From an uncultured beta proteobacterium (lineage in GTDB: Bacteria > Pseudomonadota > Gammaproteobacteria > Burkholderiales > Burkholderiaceae_C), in the NCBI GenBank assembly GCA_903885415.1, contig CAISIP010000491.1:1-6697 (forward strand): a stretch of 6,697 nucleotides of DNA. The letters are read 5' to 3'. Every line of letters starts with the position of its first letter. Positions within the stretch are counted from its first letter, which is position 1. This document shows, one piece after another, positions 1 to 5,719 of the stretch. Position numbers and translations under genes: made by a program. The notes below the pieces were generated by a model. That model did no database searches and was not told the DNA's origin. It saw only the letters and a list, made by a program, of their open reading frames with translations.

Positions 1-79
1 GGCTCCCTTTCGGACGCTGTGCCGTCGATGTGAAACCGTTTTCCCTGGCGCGTGGCTGCCGCATCGGTGCCCGGTCGGG

Positions 80-508
80 GTGTTGCGCCGCTGGTCGCGG
101 TACTTTACCGAAACTTCACCTGGGCGCGAGTCGCTTGCAGGCGCCGCATGGCATGGTCGGCACCGTTGGGCCTTCACGAAGTACAGCTTCTATGTGGACG
201 GAAGTTTCAGCTCCTCAGGGGCGGCATCCTGCGCCACGACGAGCGTGAGTGGCAGAGTTTCCGGATTGCGCTTGACCGCCGACGACCAGCCTGTCTACAC
301 AATAACCGGCATCGACATTCCCGCCGCAGCGATCCAGTCCGATTACAAGACGCTTTGGACCTCGCTAATCAATCCGGCCGCTGAGGTGCTGGCCTCGTCG
401 CAGACTGCATTGAGCATCAGTTGCACCGACGGCGCGGGCCAGAGTCAAAGCATCAACGTGCTGAGTCCATCAGGCATCGGAACCTTTCTGACCGAGTGCC
501 TTCAGTAG
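80..508 (+). CDS. Unrecognised protein, probably exported; N-terminus uncertain
   Basis: I do not recognise this protein. The frame is open from the left edge of the window to a TAG at 506-508, so the gene may begin outside the window; the GTG at 80 is only the first possible start inside it. The product falls into two unlike parts. Up to about residue 35 it is rich in Arg, Trp, His and Pro, as expected of a wrong frame or non-coding DNA. From about residue 35 (YSFYVDGSF...) it is rich in Ser, Thr, Ala and Gly with alternating beta-type segments, few charges and three cysteines (in SCATTS, SISCTDG and TECLQ), like a small secreted or surface beta domain. No Shine-Dalgarno sequence or signal peptide is visible in this frame, so the true start could not be fixed. 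It could be the tail of a longer gene, a frameshifted gene, or a shorter gene. It converges on the RTX-like gene. Its C-terminal part is likelier to be real than its N-terminal part. Confidence 0.4.
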   Translation: MLRRWSRYFTETSPGRESLAGAAWHGRHRWAFTKYSFYVDGSFSSSGAASCATTSVSGRVSGLRLTADDQPVYTITGIDIPAAAIQSDYKTLWTSLINPAAEVLASSQTALSISCTDGAGQSQSINVLSPSGIGTFLTECLQ

Positions 509-516
509 GTGGCCGC

Positions 517-540
517 AGCCGCCCGGCTCCCCTATGGGGG
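517..540. terminator. Possible weak hairpins between convergent genes
   Basis: The 32 bp between the two convergent stop codons contain two small adjoining inverted repeats: AGCC/GGCT (517-520 with 525-528) around GCCC, and CCCC/GGGG (529-532 with 536-539) around TAT. They could end transcription from both sides. The stems are only 4 bp and no T-run follows on either strand, so this is not a typical intrinsic terminator. Confidence 0.25.
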
Positions 541-1782
541 TCAGACCAGGTACTCAAGACCGGTAGCCGCAAGCCCCACCAGACCGACCTGCGTCTGGTT
601 GGCGCTGGACGCAGCAAGCTCCCACAAGAAGTTTCCCTGCGCAGCGCCTGTTTGAGCGTCCAACGCAGCCACCGCCTCCGCCAGCGTGGTGGCGTCAGGC
701 GCCGCCTGGTTCACGGTCGTCAGCAGGTAGTTCGCGATATGGCTGTTGCTGGTGCCACCGGCCAGTGTTCCCCAGATATCGAGGCGCATCAGCGCCCCGG
801 ATAGCGCCTGCATGCTGTAACCCTGGTCGAAAAGACCGATGACCGCCCCGGTCAGGCTCGACTTGGTTGCCAGCAAATTGCGTCCCAGAACGGCCCCCAG
901 CAATAGTTGGGTCTCGCCGGCGGATTGGGTGGCGCCAAGGTCGAGCGCGACGTTCAGGTTGGTGAAGGCGAGGCGCTCGACATGGTTTAGCTCATAGATA
1001 TCGGTGGTGCTGGTTCCGGTGACAATGAACCCGCTGCTGCTTTGGCTGAGCAGATAGGCCGAACTCGACAGCCCGAGCGCGAGCGTGTCGGTGCCGGCCA
1101 GCCCGTCGATCAATGTATGACCCGAGAGGGCGCTGAAGGTGTCGTTGCCTGTGGTGCCGGTGACGGATTGCAGAGCCGTATTGGCCGCGGTGGTGAAGCC
1201 GTAGGCCGTGCTGCCGGCGTAGGCGTTTCCCGCCAGATCCTTGACGCTGCCCGCGGGAATGATGACGGTGAAACTGGTCCCATAGGCCAGATCGCTGCTC
1301 GGGTTGATGGTGAGCGTCGAGCCAGACACCGTGACGGCGCTGCTGCTTGCGACATCCAAGCTGGCGACGGTGCTGCCGGCCGCATTGCGAATGCTGATGC
1401 TGCCGCTGCCTTTCTGGATCGCCTCGCTAAAGCCGATCACGATGTCGCTGCCAACGGCCGCATTGCTCGCCTGGTTGGCCGGCGACACGGTGCTGAGGCT
1501 TGGCGCGGTCTTGTCGAAATAGGTCGTCAGGTCCAGCGTGTCGCGGTTGCTGTTGAATACCAGCACCTCCATGTTGTAAAGGGTCGCGTGCAGTGCGCTG
1601 CTCGCTCCCGAGATCGAATCCACATGCACCGAGCCGTCGGTGGCCTGGGTGACCGTGTACTCCGAGCGCAGCGAGGTTCCCAGGGAAAGCGTGTCGGTTC
1701 CGCCTAAGCCGTCGAGCGTGAGCGTTCCCGGTGCTATCAGGGTCCAGGTGTTGTTGGCCGCGCTTCCAAAGGTGGTGGACAT
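541..1782 (-). CDS. Secreted RTX-like protein with SbsA-type Ig domain
   Basis: A 413-residue, acidic, Ser/Thr/Gly/Ala-rich protein with one cysteine-free, export-type composition and no N-terminal signal peptide, as expected for a type I secretion substrate. Visible modules in order: residues 20-90, a degenerate RTX-type unit (DGLGGTDTLSL, then YNMEVLVF and DTLDLTTYF); residues 91-198, an SbsA Ig-like domain (Big_5), with DKTAPSLSTVSPANQ, VIGFSEAIQ, NPSSDLAYGTSFTVII, VKDLAGNAY and a closing FTTA; residues 205-290, a second RTX-type unit (GNDTFSAL, DGLAGTDTLAL, LNHVERLAF, NVALDLG); residues 291-413, an Ala/Leu-rich helical C-terminal region ending in VGLVGLAATGLEYLV, a style I know from the tails of proteobacterial RTX proteins of the DUF4214-like group. 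A role in adhesion or as a surface protein is inferred from these domains only. The gene lies 54 bp after apbE and may be its co-transcribed last partner. No ABC exporter genes are in the window. The Shine-Dalgarno sequence is weak. Confidence 0.85.
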   Translation of the reverse strand: MSTTFGSAANNTWTLIAPGTLTLDGLGGTDTLSLGTSLRSEYTVTQATDGSVHVDSISGASSALHATLYNMEVLVFNSNRDTLDLTTYFDKTAPSLSTVSPANQASNAAVGSDIVIGFSEAIQKGSGSISIRNAAGSTVASLDVASSSAVTVSGSTLTINPSSDLAYGTSFTVIIPAGSVKDLAGNAYAGSTAYGFTTAANTALQSVTGTTGNDTFSALSGHTLIDGLAGTDTLALGLSSSAYLLSQSSSGFIVTGTSTTDIYELNHVERLAFTNLNVALDLGATQSAGETQLLLGAVLGRNLLATKSSLTGAVIGLFDQGYSMQALSGALMRLDIWGTLAGGTSNSHIANYLLTTVNQAAPDATTLAEAVAALDAQTGAAQGNFLWELAASSANQTQVGLVGLAATGLEYLV

Positions 1783-1836
1783 GGTGACTCGATTTGGAGT
1801 TGTTGGATGGGATGCAAAAGGAATGGGGCAGGCGCT

Positions 1837-2730
1837 TCAGGGGATGCTCTTCGAATGGGTCTGGCCCTCGTGGTCCATCGCGAGATAGCCCATTGCGCTG
1901 GACTGCAGAAAAGCCAATCCGTCGGACTGCTTGAGCATCGCGATCGTGCTGCAGTTGCCGGCCACCACCGCCAGCGGCGCGACCACGCTGACGCTGCGCC
2001 AGTGCGTCACCGGCTGCCCTGATCGCGGGTCCAGGACATGGCAGTAGCGCTTGCCATCGCGTTCAAAGTAACGCTCGTAGTCGCCGCTGGTGGCAAGCGC
2101 ACCTTGCGTCATCGGCAAGGTGGCCAGCAGCCTGTTTTTGTCGCGCGGGTGCTGGATGCCGATCATCCAAGCTTGGCCCTGCGGCTTGGGGCCCAGCACC
2201 CGCATGTCGCCCGCGAGGTTGACATAGCCATGGCGCAAGCCCATGTCGGCCAGAATGTCGCCCGCGCGATCTGCGGCGTATTCCTTGCCGAAGCCGCCGA
2301 AGTCGAGCTCCATTCCAGCGTCCGGGAGCCGCACGTGATCCGACCCGCGCTCGACACGGTCCCAGCCGATCAGGCGTCGCAAGCGGGTCAACTCCTCTTC
2401 GCTCGGAAGGCGCCCCAGGTGGAAGTCCCAGGCGCGACGCAGCACGCCGGAGCTGATGTCGAACAGCGTGTCGCTCGCCTTGTACAGCGCGTCGGCATAG
2501 TCGAGCAGCGAACGCGTCTCTTCATCGCAGGACACGGGCTCTTGACCGGCGGCGGCATTGATGCGCGAAATCACGCTGTCTGCGCGGTAGCGCGAGTACT
2601 TCGCCTCGATGCGCTGGACCTCGTTGATCGCCGCTTGCGCCATCGCCTGCGCCACCTGCGCATTCTGATCCGCGATGACGAGCTCGCAGGCGCTTGCCAT
2701 CGCTTTGAATGGAACCCGGAAGATTTTCAT
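1837..2730 (-). CDS. apbE: ApbE-family FAD:protein FMN transferase
   Basis: Members of this family cleave FAD and attach FMN through a phosphoester bond to a Thr or Ser of a target protein, using Mg2+. The 297 residues show the family blocks in order: FKAMASACEL (8-17), an early helix with EAKYSRYRADSVISRIN (42-58), FDISSG (90-95) followed by LRRAWDF, LDFGGFGKEYAADR (142-155, the flavin-binding block), GYVNLAGDM (168-176), ATSGDYERYF (213-222), HVLDPRSGQP (231-240) and AGNCSTIAML (257-266). In the last block the Asp of the common ADA..T metal-site motif is replaced (AGN) while the Thr is kept; I believe this is a subfamily variant rather than damage. There is no signal peptide or lipobox, so the enzyme should be cytoplasmic unless exported in an unusual way. 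It follows the DUF3570 gene by 34 bp and is probably in the same operon. Its ribosome site is weak, but the start fits the family's N-terminus. Confidence 0.95.
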   Translation of the reverse strand: MKIFRVPFKAMASACELVIADQNAQVAQAMAQAAINEVQRIEAKYSRYRADSVISRINAAAGQEPVSCDEETRSLLDYADALYKASDTLFDISSGVLRRAWDFHLGRLPSEEELTRLRRLIGWDRVERGSDHVRLPDAGMELDFGGFGKEYAADRAGDILADMGLRHGYVNLAGDMRVLGPKPQGQAWMIGIQHPRDKNRLLATLPMTQGALATSGDYERYFERDGKRYCHVLDPRSGQPVTHWRSVSVVAPLAVVAGNCSTIAMLKQSDGLAFLQSSAMGYLAMDHEGQTHSKSIP

Positions 2731-2764
2731 GACAAATCGGGCAAGGGTCTGCGACCGGCCATTG

Positions 2765-3934
2765 TCAAAAGGACCTCGACATGCCCAACTGCACGCTGCG
2801 GGCGTTGAATGGCGCCAGGTCGGGGCTGCCGGCTCCGAACATCCGCCAAGCAGCGCGCTGCCCGTACTGTTCGAACTTCAGGTCCATGAGCCAGTCTGGG
2901 CCGAGCTGCTTGGCGACCTTCAGGCCGAAGGTGCGCGCGCCAAATGCCGATACCCGCTGGTCTTCGGAGTAGGGGCCGGTGGTGAAGGGTGCAAATGGGT
3001 AACTGCTTTGGGCAGCTGGAACATAGAAGTCGGCGGCGCTTTGGCTGTACAGCCGAATAAGCGGTGTCACGGTCCAGCCCTGCGCCAGCGGCTGCACATA
3101 CTCGAGGTCCATCGTATGCGCTGCGATGCCCCAGTTGTCGCGGTAGTAGCGGTAGCCCATGCGCACGCTGCCTTTGGTCGTCTGCATATGGTGGTTCCAG
3201 CGCAGCGTCAGGGTGTTGCCGGTCTTGTCCCTCGGACGCTCGTCGGCAAACTTGTAGGGGTCGGAGAAGTAGCCCTTGCCGCTGGAATGGCCCAGGTTCA
3301 TCTGGACAATGTCGCGTGGGCTGAGCACCTGTGTCAGGCCGAGTAGGGTGGCCGTCACCTTCTTGAGCTCATTGCGCACGATGCCGTTGGTGGGATTGAT
3401 GCTGTCGCTGCTAAAGCCGATACCCGCGGACCAGGTCGTATTCTTGCTATCGCTCGACCGGGTGGCCTGTGCCGACACGCCGTGCGACAGGTAGTCGGCC
3501 TCGCTGGACAGGCTGGCACCCAGCGTCAGGGTTCCGTTGGGAAAATAGCGGGTCAGGTCGCCCTCGACGGCGTGGCGCTCGTCGCGCATGCGCGTCAGGG
3601 CGCTGCTTTGGTAGGAGGGCGAGGCGCCCGATATAGCGTCCGAGGTCAGTGTGCCGCCGATAGACCAGTCGCTCGAAATGGGCGTCATCAGCAGCAAGGC
3701 CTTGGCCCTGACCTGTATGCGCGGCTCGCCGGGCTGGCTGTCCAGATAGTCCAGGTATTTCAGCCCAATCAATCCGCGCTCGGGTGCGCTCTCGGCGTGC
3801 AGCAAGCCGGCCAGCGGCAGCGCCATTGCCGCAGCGAGCAGCGCCGTCTCGACCGTTTGGCGTGCCAACAATGCTGCGCCGTCGTGGGCGATCGGCCTCA
3901 CAAGCGGGTTGTCCGTCGGTTCCGGTGTCTGCAC
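2765..3934 (-). CDS. DUF3570 outer-membrane beta-barrel protein
   Basis: A 389-residue protein of the DUF3570 family; its function is not established. Residues 29-50 are hydrophobic (ETALLAAAMALPLAGLLHAESA) and serve as a signal peptide with likely cleavage near the final Ala residues. The rest is a series of amphipathic strands separated by short turns, with many Tyr/Trp residues and a final Phe (QLGMSRSF), the usual end of an outer-membrane barrel recognised by the BAM complex. The family-like opening ERGLIGLKYLDYLDSQPGEPRI (53-74, conserved flavour) is followed by DAISGASPS (99-107), which resembles the site flavinylated by ApbE enzymes. The chosen start is a GTG 8 bp after the DUF4266 stop; another in-frame GTG at 3901 would give 378 residues and a shorter n-region. 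Neither has a clear ribosome site, which suggests coupling to translation of the gene before it. It lies between DUF4266 and apbE, a grouping I recall from other proteobacteria. Confidence 0.92.
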   Translation of the reverse strand: MQTPEPTDNPLVRPIAHDGAALLARQTVETALLAAAMALPLAGLLHAESAPERGLIGLKYLDYLDSQPGEPRIQVRAKALLLMTPISSDWSIGGTLTSDAISGASPSYQSSALTRMRDERHAVEGDLTRYFPNGTLTLGASLSSEADYLSHGVSAQATRSSDSKNTTWSAGIGFSSDSINPTNGIVRNELKKVTATLLGLTQVLSPRDIVQMNLGHSSGKGYFSDPYKFADERPRDKTGNTLTLRWNHHMQTTKGSVRMGYRYYRDNWGIAAHTMDLEYVQPLAQGWTVTPLIRLYSQSAADFYVPAAQSSYPFAPFTTGPYSEDQRVSAFGARTFGLKVAKQLGPDWLMDLKFEQYGQRAAWRMFGAGSPDLAPFNARSVQLGMSRSF

Positions 3935-3942
3935 GGTGCGGC

Positions 3943-4170
3943 TCAGTTGCAGCCGCAGCCGCCGCCGCCGACGCCCAGGCCGCCGGACGCAGCTTCCTTG
4001 CTGCTGTAGGTGTGCTCGACGAACTGGCGGTCAAGGCGGTCACCCTCGAAAGCCATTTCGGGCCTGGCCAGGTCGCCCTTTTCCCAAGGGCTGACCTGGC
4101 CCAGCTCGCTGCAGGCCAAGAGCATCGCAATCGCTGCGAGCGCGAGGGCGTTGCGAAATCCGGTTGCCAT
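3943..4170 (-). CDS. DUF4266 small lipoprotein with C-terminal CGCN
   Basis: A 75-residue DUF4266-family protein of unknown function. Residues 1-19 form a lipoprotein signal peptide ending in the lipobox LLAC; the lipidated Cys20 is followed by Ser, which favours transport to the outer membrane. The mature part is about 56 residues: a VSPWEKGDLARPEM segment (a family hallmark, WE+G.LA.P.M), a short charged middle, EHTYSSKEAASGG, and a glycine-rich end with GGGGCGCN. The terminal CxC could bind metal or form or exchange a disulfide, which fits the thioredoxin gene directly upstream; this is inference. The ATG at 4170 was chosen because the GAAGGA at 4177-4182 is 6 bp from it. An ATG at 4176, overlapping the thioredoxin stop as ATGA, would add two residues but touches the ribosome site. 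The DUF3570 start follows the stop by 8 bp. Confidence 0.92.
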   Translation of the reverse strand: MATGFRNALALAAIAMLLACSELGQVSPWEKGDLARPEMAFEGDRLDRQFVEHTYSSKEAASGGLGVGGGGCGCN

Positions 4171-4172
4171 CG

Positions 4173-4670
4173 TCATTCCTTCAGGTTGAGCGCCAGACGG
4201 ATCTTGTGTTCCAACTCGAGCTGCTGCTCGCCACGAAAGCCGCTGTGCACCAGCAGCACCTTGCCGTCGGGTCCGATCAGGACGGAAGTCGGCATACCCT
4301 TGACGGCGTAGGCGCGCGGTGTCTTTCCGGCTTGGTCAAAGGCGATGTCAAAAGACGCGGGTGTCTCCTTCAGGAAGTTCTTCGCGTCCTCGGTTTTTTG
4401 GTCGACATTGAGGCCGACTATCCGCAAGCCCTTGGCGCCATAGCGCGACTGCATCTCGTTCATCCAGGGGAAGGACTGCTTGCACGGGCCGCACCAGGAC
4501 GCCCAAAAGTCGAGGTATACCGTCTTGCCTTTGAAGTCGCTGAGCCGGATCGGACCGGCGCGACCGGGCATCTCAAATTCCGGCGCGGCCTGTCCCACTT
4601 CAACCGCGACCGCAGGCAGTCCGAGCAGAAAGGCAAGCGCGACAACGGCCTGTAGCAGGGGGAATTGCAT
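4173..4670 (-). CDS. TlpA-like periplasmic thioredoxin
   Basis: A 165-residue thiol-disulfide protein of the TlpA/ResA/AhpC-TSA type, anchored in or released to the periplasm. Residues 1-22 are a hydrophobic signal sequence (LLQAVVALAFLLGLPAVA) with a likely cut after AVA. The thioredoxin fold follows: GQAAPEFEMPG (26-36), IRLSDFKGKTVYLDFWASW (41-59), the active site WCGPC (59-63), IVGLNVD (84-90), and the cis-proline loop GMPTS (125-129) followed by LIGPDGKV. WCGPC is the thioredoxin form, suggesting a reducing role if it is recharged by a DsbD/CcdA-like partner, which is not in the window. Longer starts exist at 4706, 4760 and 4814, but they run through the promoter and palindromes; the -10 at 4714-4719 would place the transcript start close to 4706, so 4670 is preferred despite a weak ribosome site. 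The 4706 start would give a more basic n-region and remains possible. It is the first gene of the leftward operon, and its stop overlaps the DUF4266 region. Confidence 0.92.
   Translation of the reverse strand: MQFPLLQAVVALAFLLGLPAVAVEVGQAAPEFEMPGRAGPIRLSDFKGKTVYLDFWASWCGPCKQSFPWMNEMQSRYGAKGLRIVGLNVDQKTEDAKNFLKETPASFDIAFDQAGKTPRAYAVKGMPTSVLIGPDGKVLLVHSGFRGEQQLELEHKIRLALNLKE
4177..4182 (-). promoter_or_regulatory. Ribosome binding site for the DUF4266 gene
   Basis: GAAGGA on the minus strand, inside the last codons of the thioredoxin gene. It sits 6 bp before the ATG at 4170 and 0 bp before the ATG at 4176, so it decides for the inner start. Its position within the upstream gene suggests that the two are translated in a coupled way. 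Confidence 0.6.
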
Positions 4671-4713
4671 GGTGCGATCGCTACGCGGTGTCGGACGGCT
4701 TGCCATAAGGGTA

Positions 4714-4719
4714 ATTATA
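4714..4719 (-). promoter_or_regulatory. Likely -10 box of the leftward redox operon
   Basis: A perfect TATAAT on the minus strand in the only AT-rich stretch of the window, about 44 bp before the preferred thioredoxin start. No good -35 hexamer is seen 16-19 bp upstream: the spacer is filled by the palindrome at 4721-4733, and the nearest TTGACA-like hexamer (TTTACA, 4749-4754) is 29 bp away. The promoter may therefore depend on an activator or be controlled through the palindrome. Confidence 0.5.
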
Positions 4720-4720
4720 T

Positions 4721-4733
4721 GGGAAAATTTCCC
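4721..4733. repeat. Perfect 13-bp palindrome, possible operator
   Basis: GGGAAA-A-TTTCCC, two 6-bp arms around one base, lies one base upstream of the TATAAT on the minus strand and fills most of the -35/-10 spacer. A protein bound here should affect leftward transcription directly. I do not match it to a known regulator. The rightward DUF6502 start is 63 bp away, so both directions could be governed by it. Confidence 0.5.
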
Positions 4734-4757
4734 GTAAATATGCAGATTTGTAAATTT

Positions 4758-4767
4758 CATTGCAATG
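4758..4767. repeat. Perfect 10-bp palindrome CATTGCAATG
   Basis: A self-complementary 10-mer in the divergent control region, 28 bp upstream of the DUF6502 start and 24 bp from the other palindrome. It could be a second protein-binding site. Being short and in AT-rich DNA, it could also be chance. Confidence 0.3.
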
Positions 4768-4795
4768 AGCCTAGGGTGGTTTTGGCCGCTGCGGC

Positions 4796-5719
4796 ATGAG
4801 CAAGCGAAGCGCATTGGTGACCCCCGTCAAGTCGATAGCGGGCTTGCCCGAGCCAGCGCCAGCAACCCGGGCGCTGGATAGCCTGCTGCAACCGGTGGCC
4901 CGGATGATGATCGACCATGGCCTGCAACTGCCGTCGGTGGTCGAACTGCTCAAAGGGGCGCTGGTGCACCAGGCGGTTGGCGCCTTCAGCCTGGAAGGCA
5001 AGCAGAGCTCCGATACACGGATTGCTCTGCTCACCGGCGTCCACCGCAAGGACGTCCGACGGCTGCGCGACGCACCGGTCGACGCAGCCGTGCGAACCCC
5101 GCTGATGCCGGTCGCCGCCTCGGTGGTCGCGCGATGGATCAGTGACCCCCGCTTTCTAAATGCGGATCAGAGCGCGCGGGTTCTTGCGCGTACGCCGCGC
5201 CGTGGAAACGAAGGCGAACCCGACTTCAGCGCACTGGTGGCCGAGGTGAGTCGTGATGTCGGCGCTCGCGCCGTGCTCGATGAACTGGAGCGCCTGGGCG
5301 TGGTGGAACTTCGCGACGAGGCGTGCGTCGCGCTGAAGTCCGCCGCCTTCGTTCCGAACGAGGCCCTGAGCGAGTCCTTTGAGTTGCTGGCGGCCAATGT
5401 CAGCGACCACCTGGCTGGGGCCGTGCGCAACCTCTCCCCGCATCCTCGCGGGCCGGCGATGCTGGAGCAGAGCGCTTTCTCCCAGGGGCTATCGCGCGCT
5501 CAGGTCGAGTTGCTGCACCAACGCGCGCGCGCGCTTTGGGCCAGCGTGTTGCAGCAGTTTCTGCGGACCGCTACCGTTGCCGAGCAGCGCAGCGCGTCCG
5601 ACAAGGGCCCCAGACATCGGATCCGTTTTGGCGTTTATTTTTATGAGGACTTGCAGGCCCCGCCTGGTGCAAAGGCGAGGCCGGCGAAGGTGCCACCCAA
5701 GCGACTACCAAGATCATGA
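4796..5719 (+). CDS. DUF6502 family protein, probable DNA-binding regulator
   Basis: A 307-residue soluble protein with no signal peptide or membrane segment, matching the DUF6502 family as I know it. Residues 25-61 (RALDSLLQPVARMMIDHGL... to KGALVHQAV) and 70-91 (QSSDTRIALLTGVHRKDVRRL) form a helical N-terminal region with a helix-turn-helix look; the stretch TRIALLTGVHRKDVRRL resembles a recognition helix that would contact DNA. Residues 105-180 contain a second, winged-helix-like part (VVARWISDPRFLNAD, then LERLGVVELRDEACVAL). Residues 190-287 are helical and end in RIRFGVYFYEDL, a family-typical finish. A basic Pro/Lys tail follows. Regulation is inferred, not established for the family. 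It is divergent from the redox operon and overlaps the DUF5666 gene by 4 bp (ATGA), so the two are co-translated. No good ribosome site is visible: AGGGTGG at 4773-4779 is 16 bp from the ATG. Confidence 0.88.
   Translation: MSKRSALVTPVKSIAGLPEPAPATRALDSLLQPVARMMIDHGLQLPSVVELLKGALVHQAVGAFSLEGKQSSDTRIALLTGVHRKDVRRLRDAPVDAAVRTPLMPVAASVVARWISDPRFLNADQSARVLARTPRRGNEGEPDFSALVAEVSRDVGARAVLDELERLGVVELRDEACVALKSAAFVPNEALSESFELLAANVSDHLAGAVRNLSPHPRGPAMLEQSAFSQGLSRAQVELLHQRARALWASVLQQFLRTATVAEQRSASDKGPRHRIRFGVYFYEDLQAPPGAKARPAKVPPKRLPRS

Noticed and set aside
1042..1707. Plus-strand open frame of 221 codons
   Set aside because: It lies antisense within the RTX-like gene and is rich in Arg, Gly and Ala with no recognisable domain, as expected from the reverse of GC-rich coding DNA.
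2038..2808. Plus-strand open frame of 256 codons
   Set aside because: It is antisense to most of apbE, whose motifs are unmistakable. The product is Arg/Ala/Val/His-rich without a domain and runs across the end of two genes.
3447..4130. Minus-strand open frame of 227 codons
   Set aside because: It overlaps both DUF4266 and DUF3570 in another frame. The product is Arg/Ala-rich and low in complexity, whereas the two overlapped genes have clear family features.
4749..4754. TTTACA as -35 of the leftward promoter
   Set aside because: It matches the consensus at 5 of 6 bases but is 29 bp from the TATAAT, too far for a sigma70 promoter, and no other good -10 is at the right distance from it.
4671..4814. 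Longer N-terminus for the thioredoxin (starts at 4706, 4760 or 4814)
   Set aside because: The extension would be translated from the AT-rich promoter and palindromes and would put an odd stretch before the signal peptide. The 4706 start is the only one of these that remains possible.
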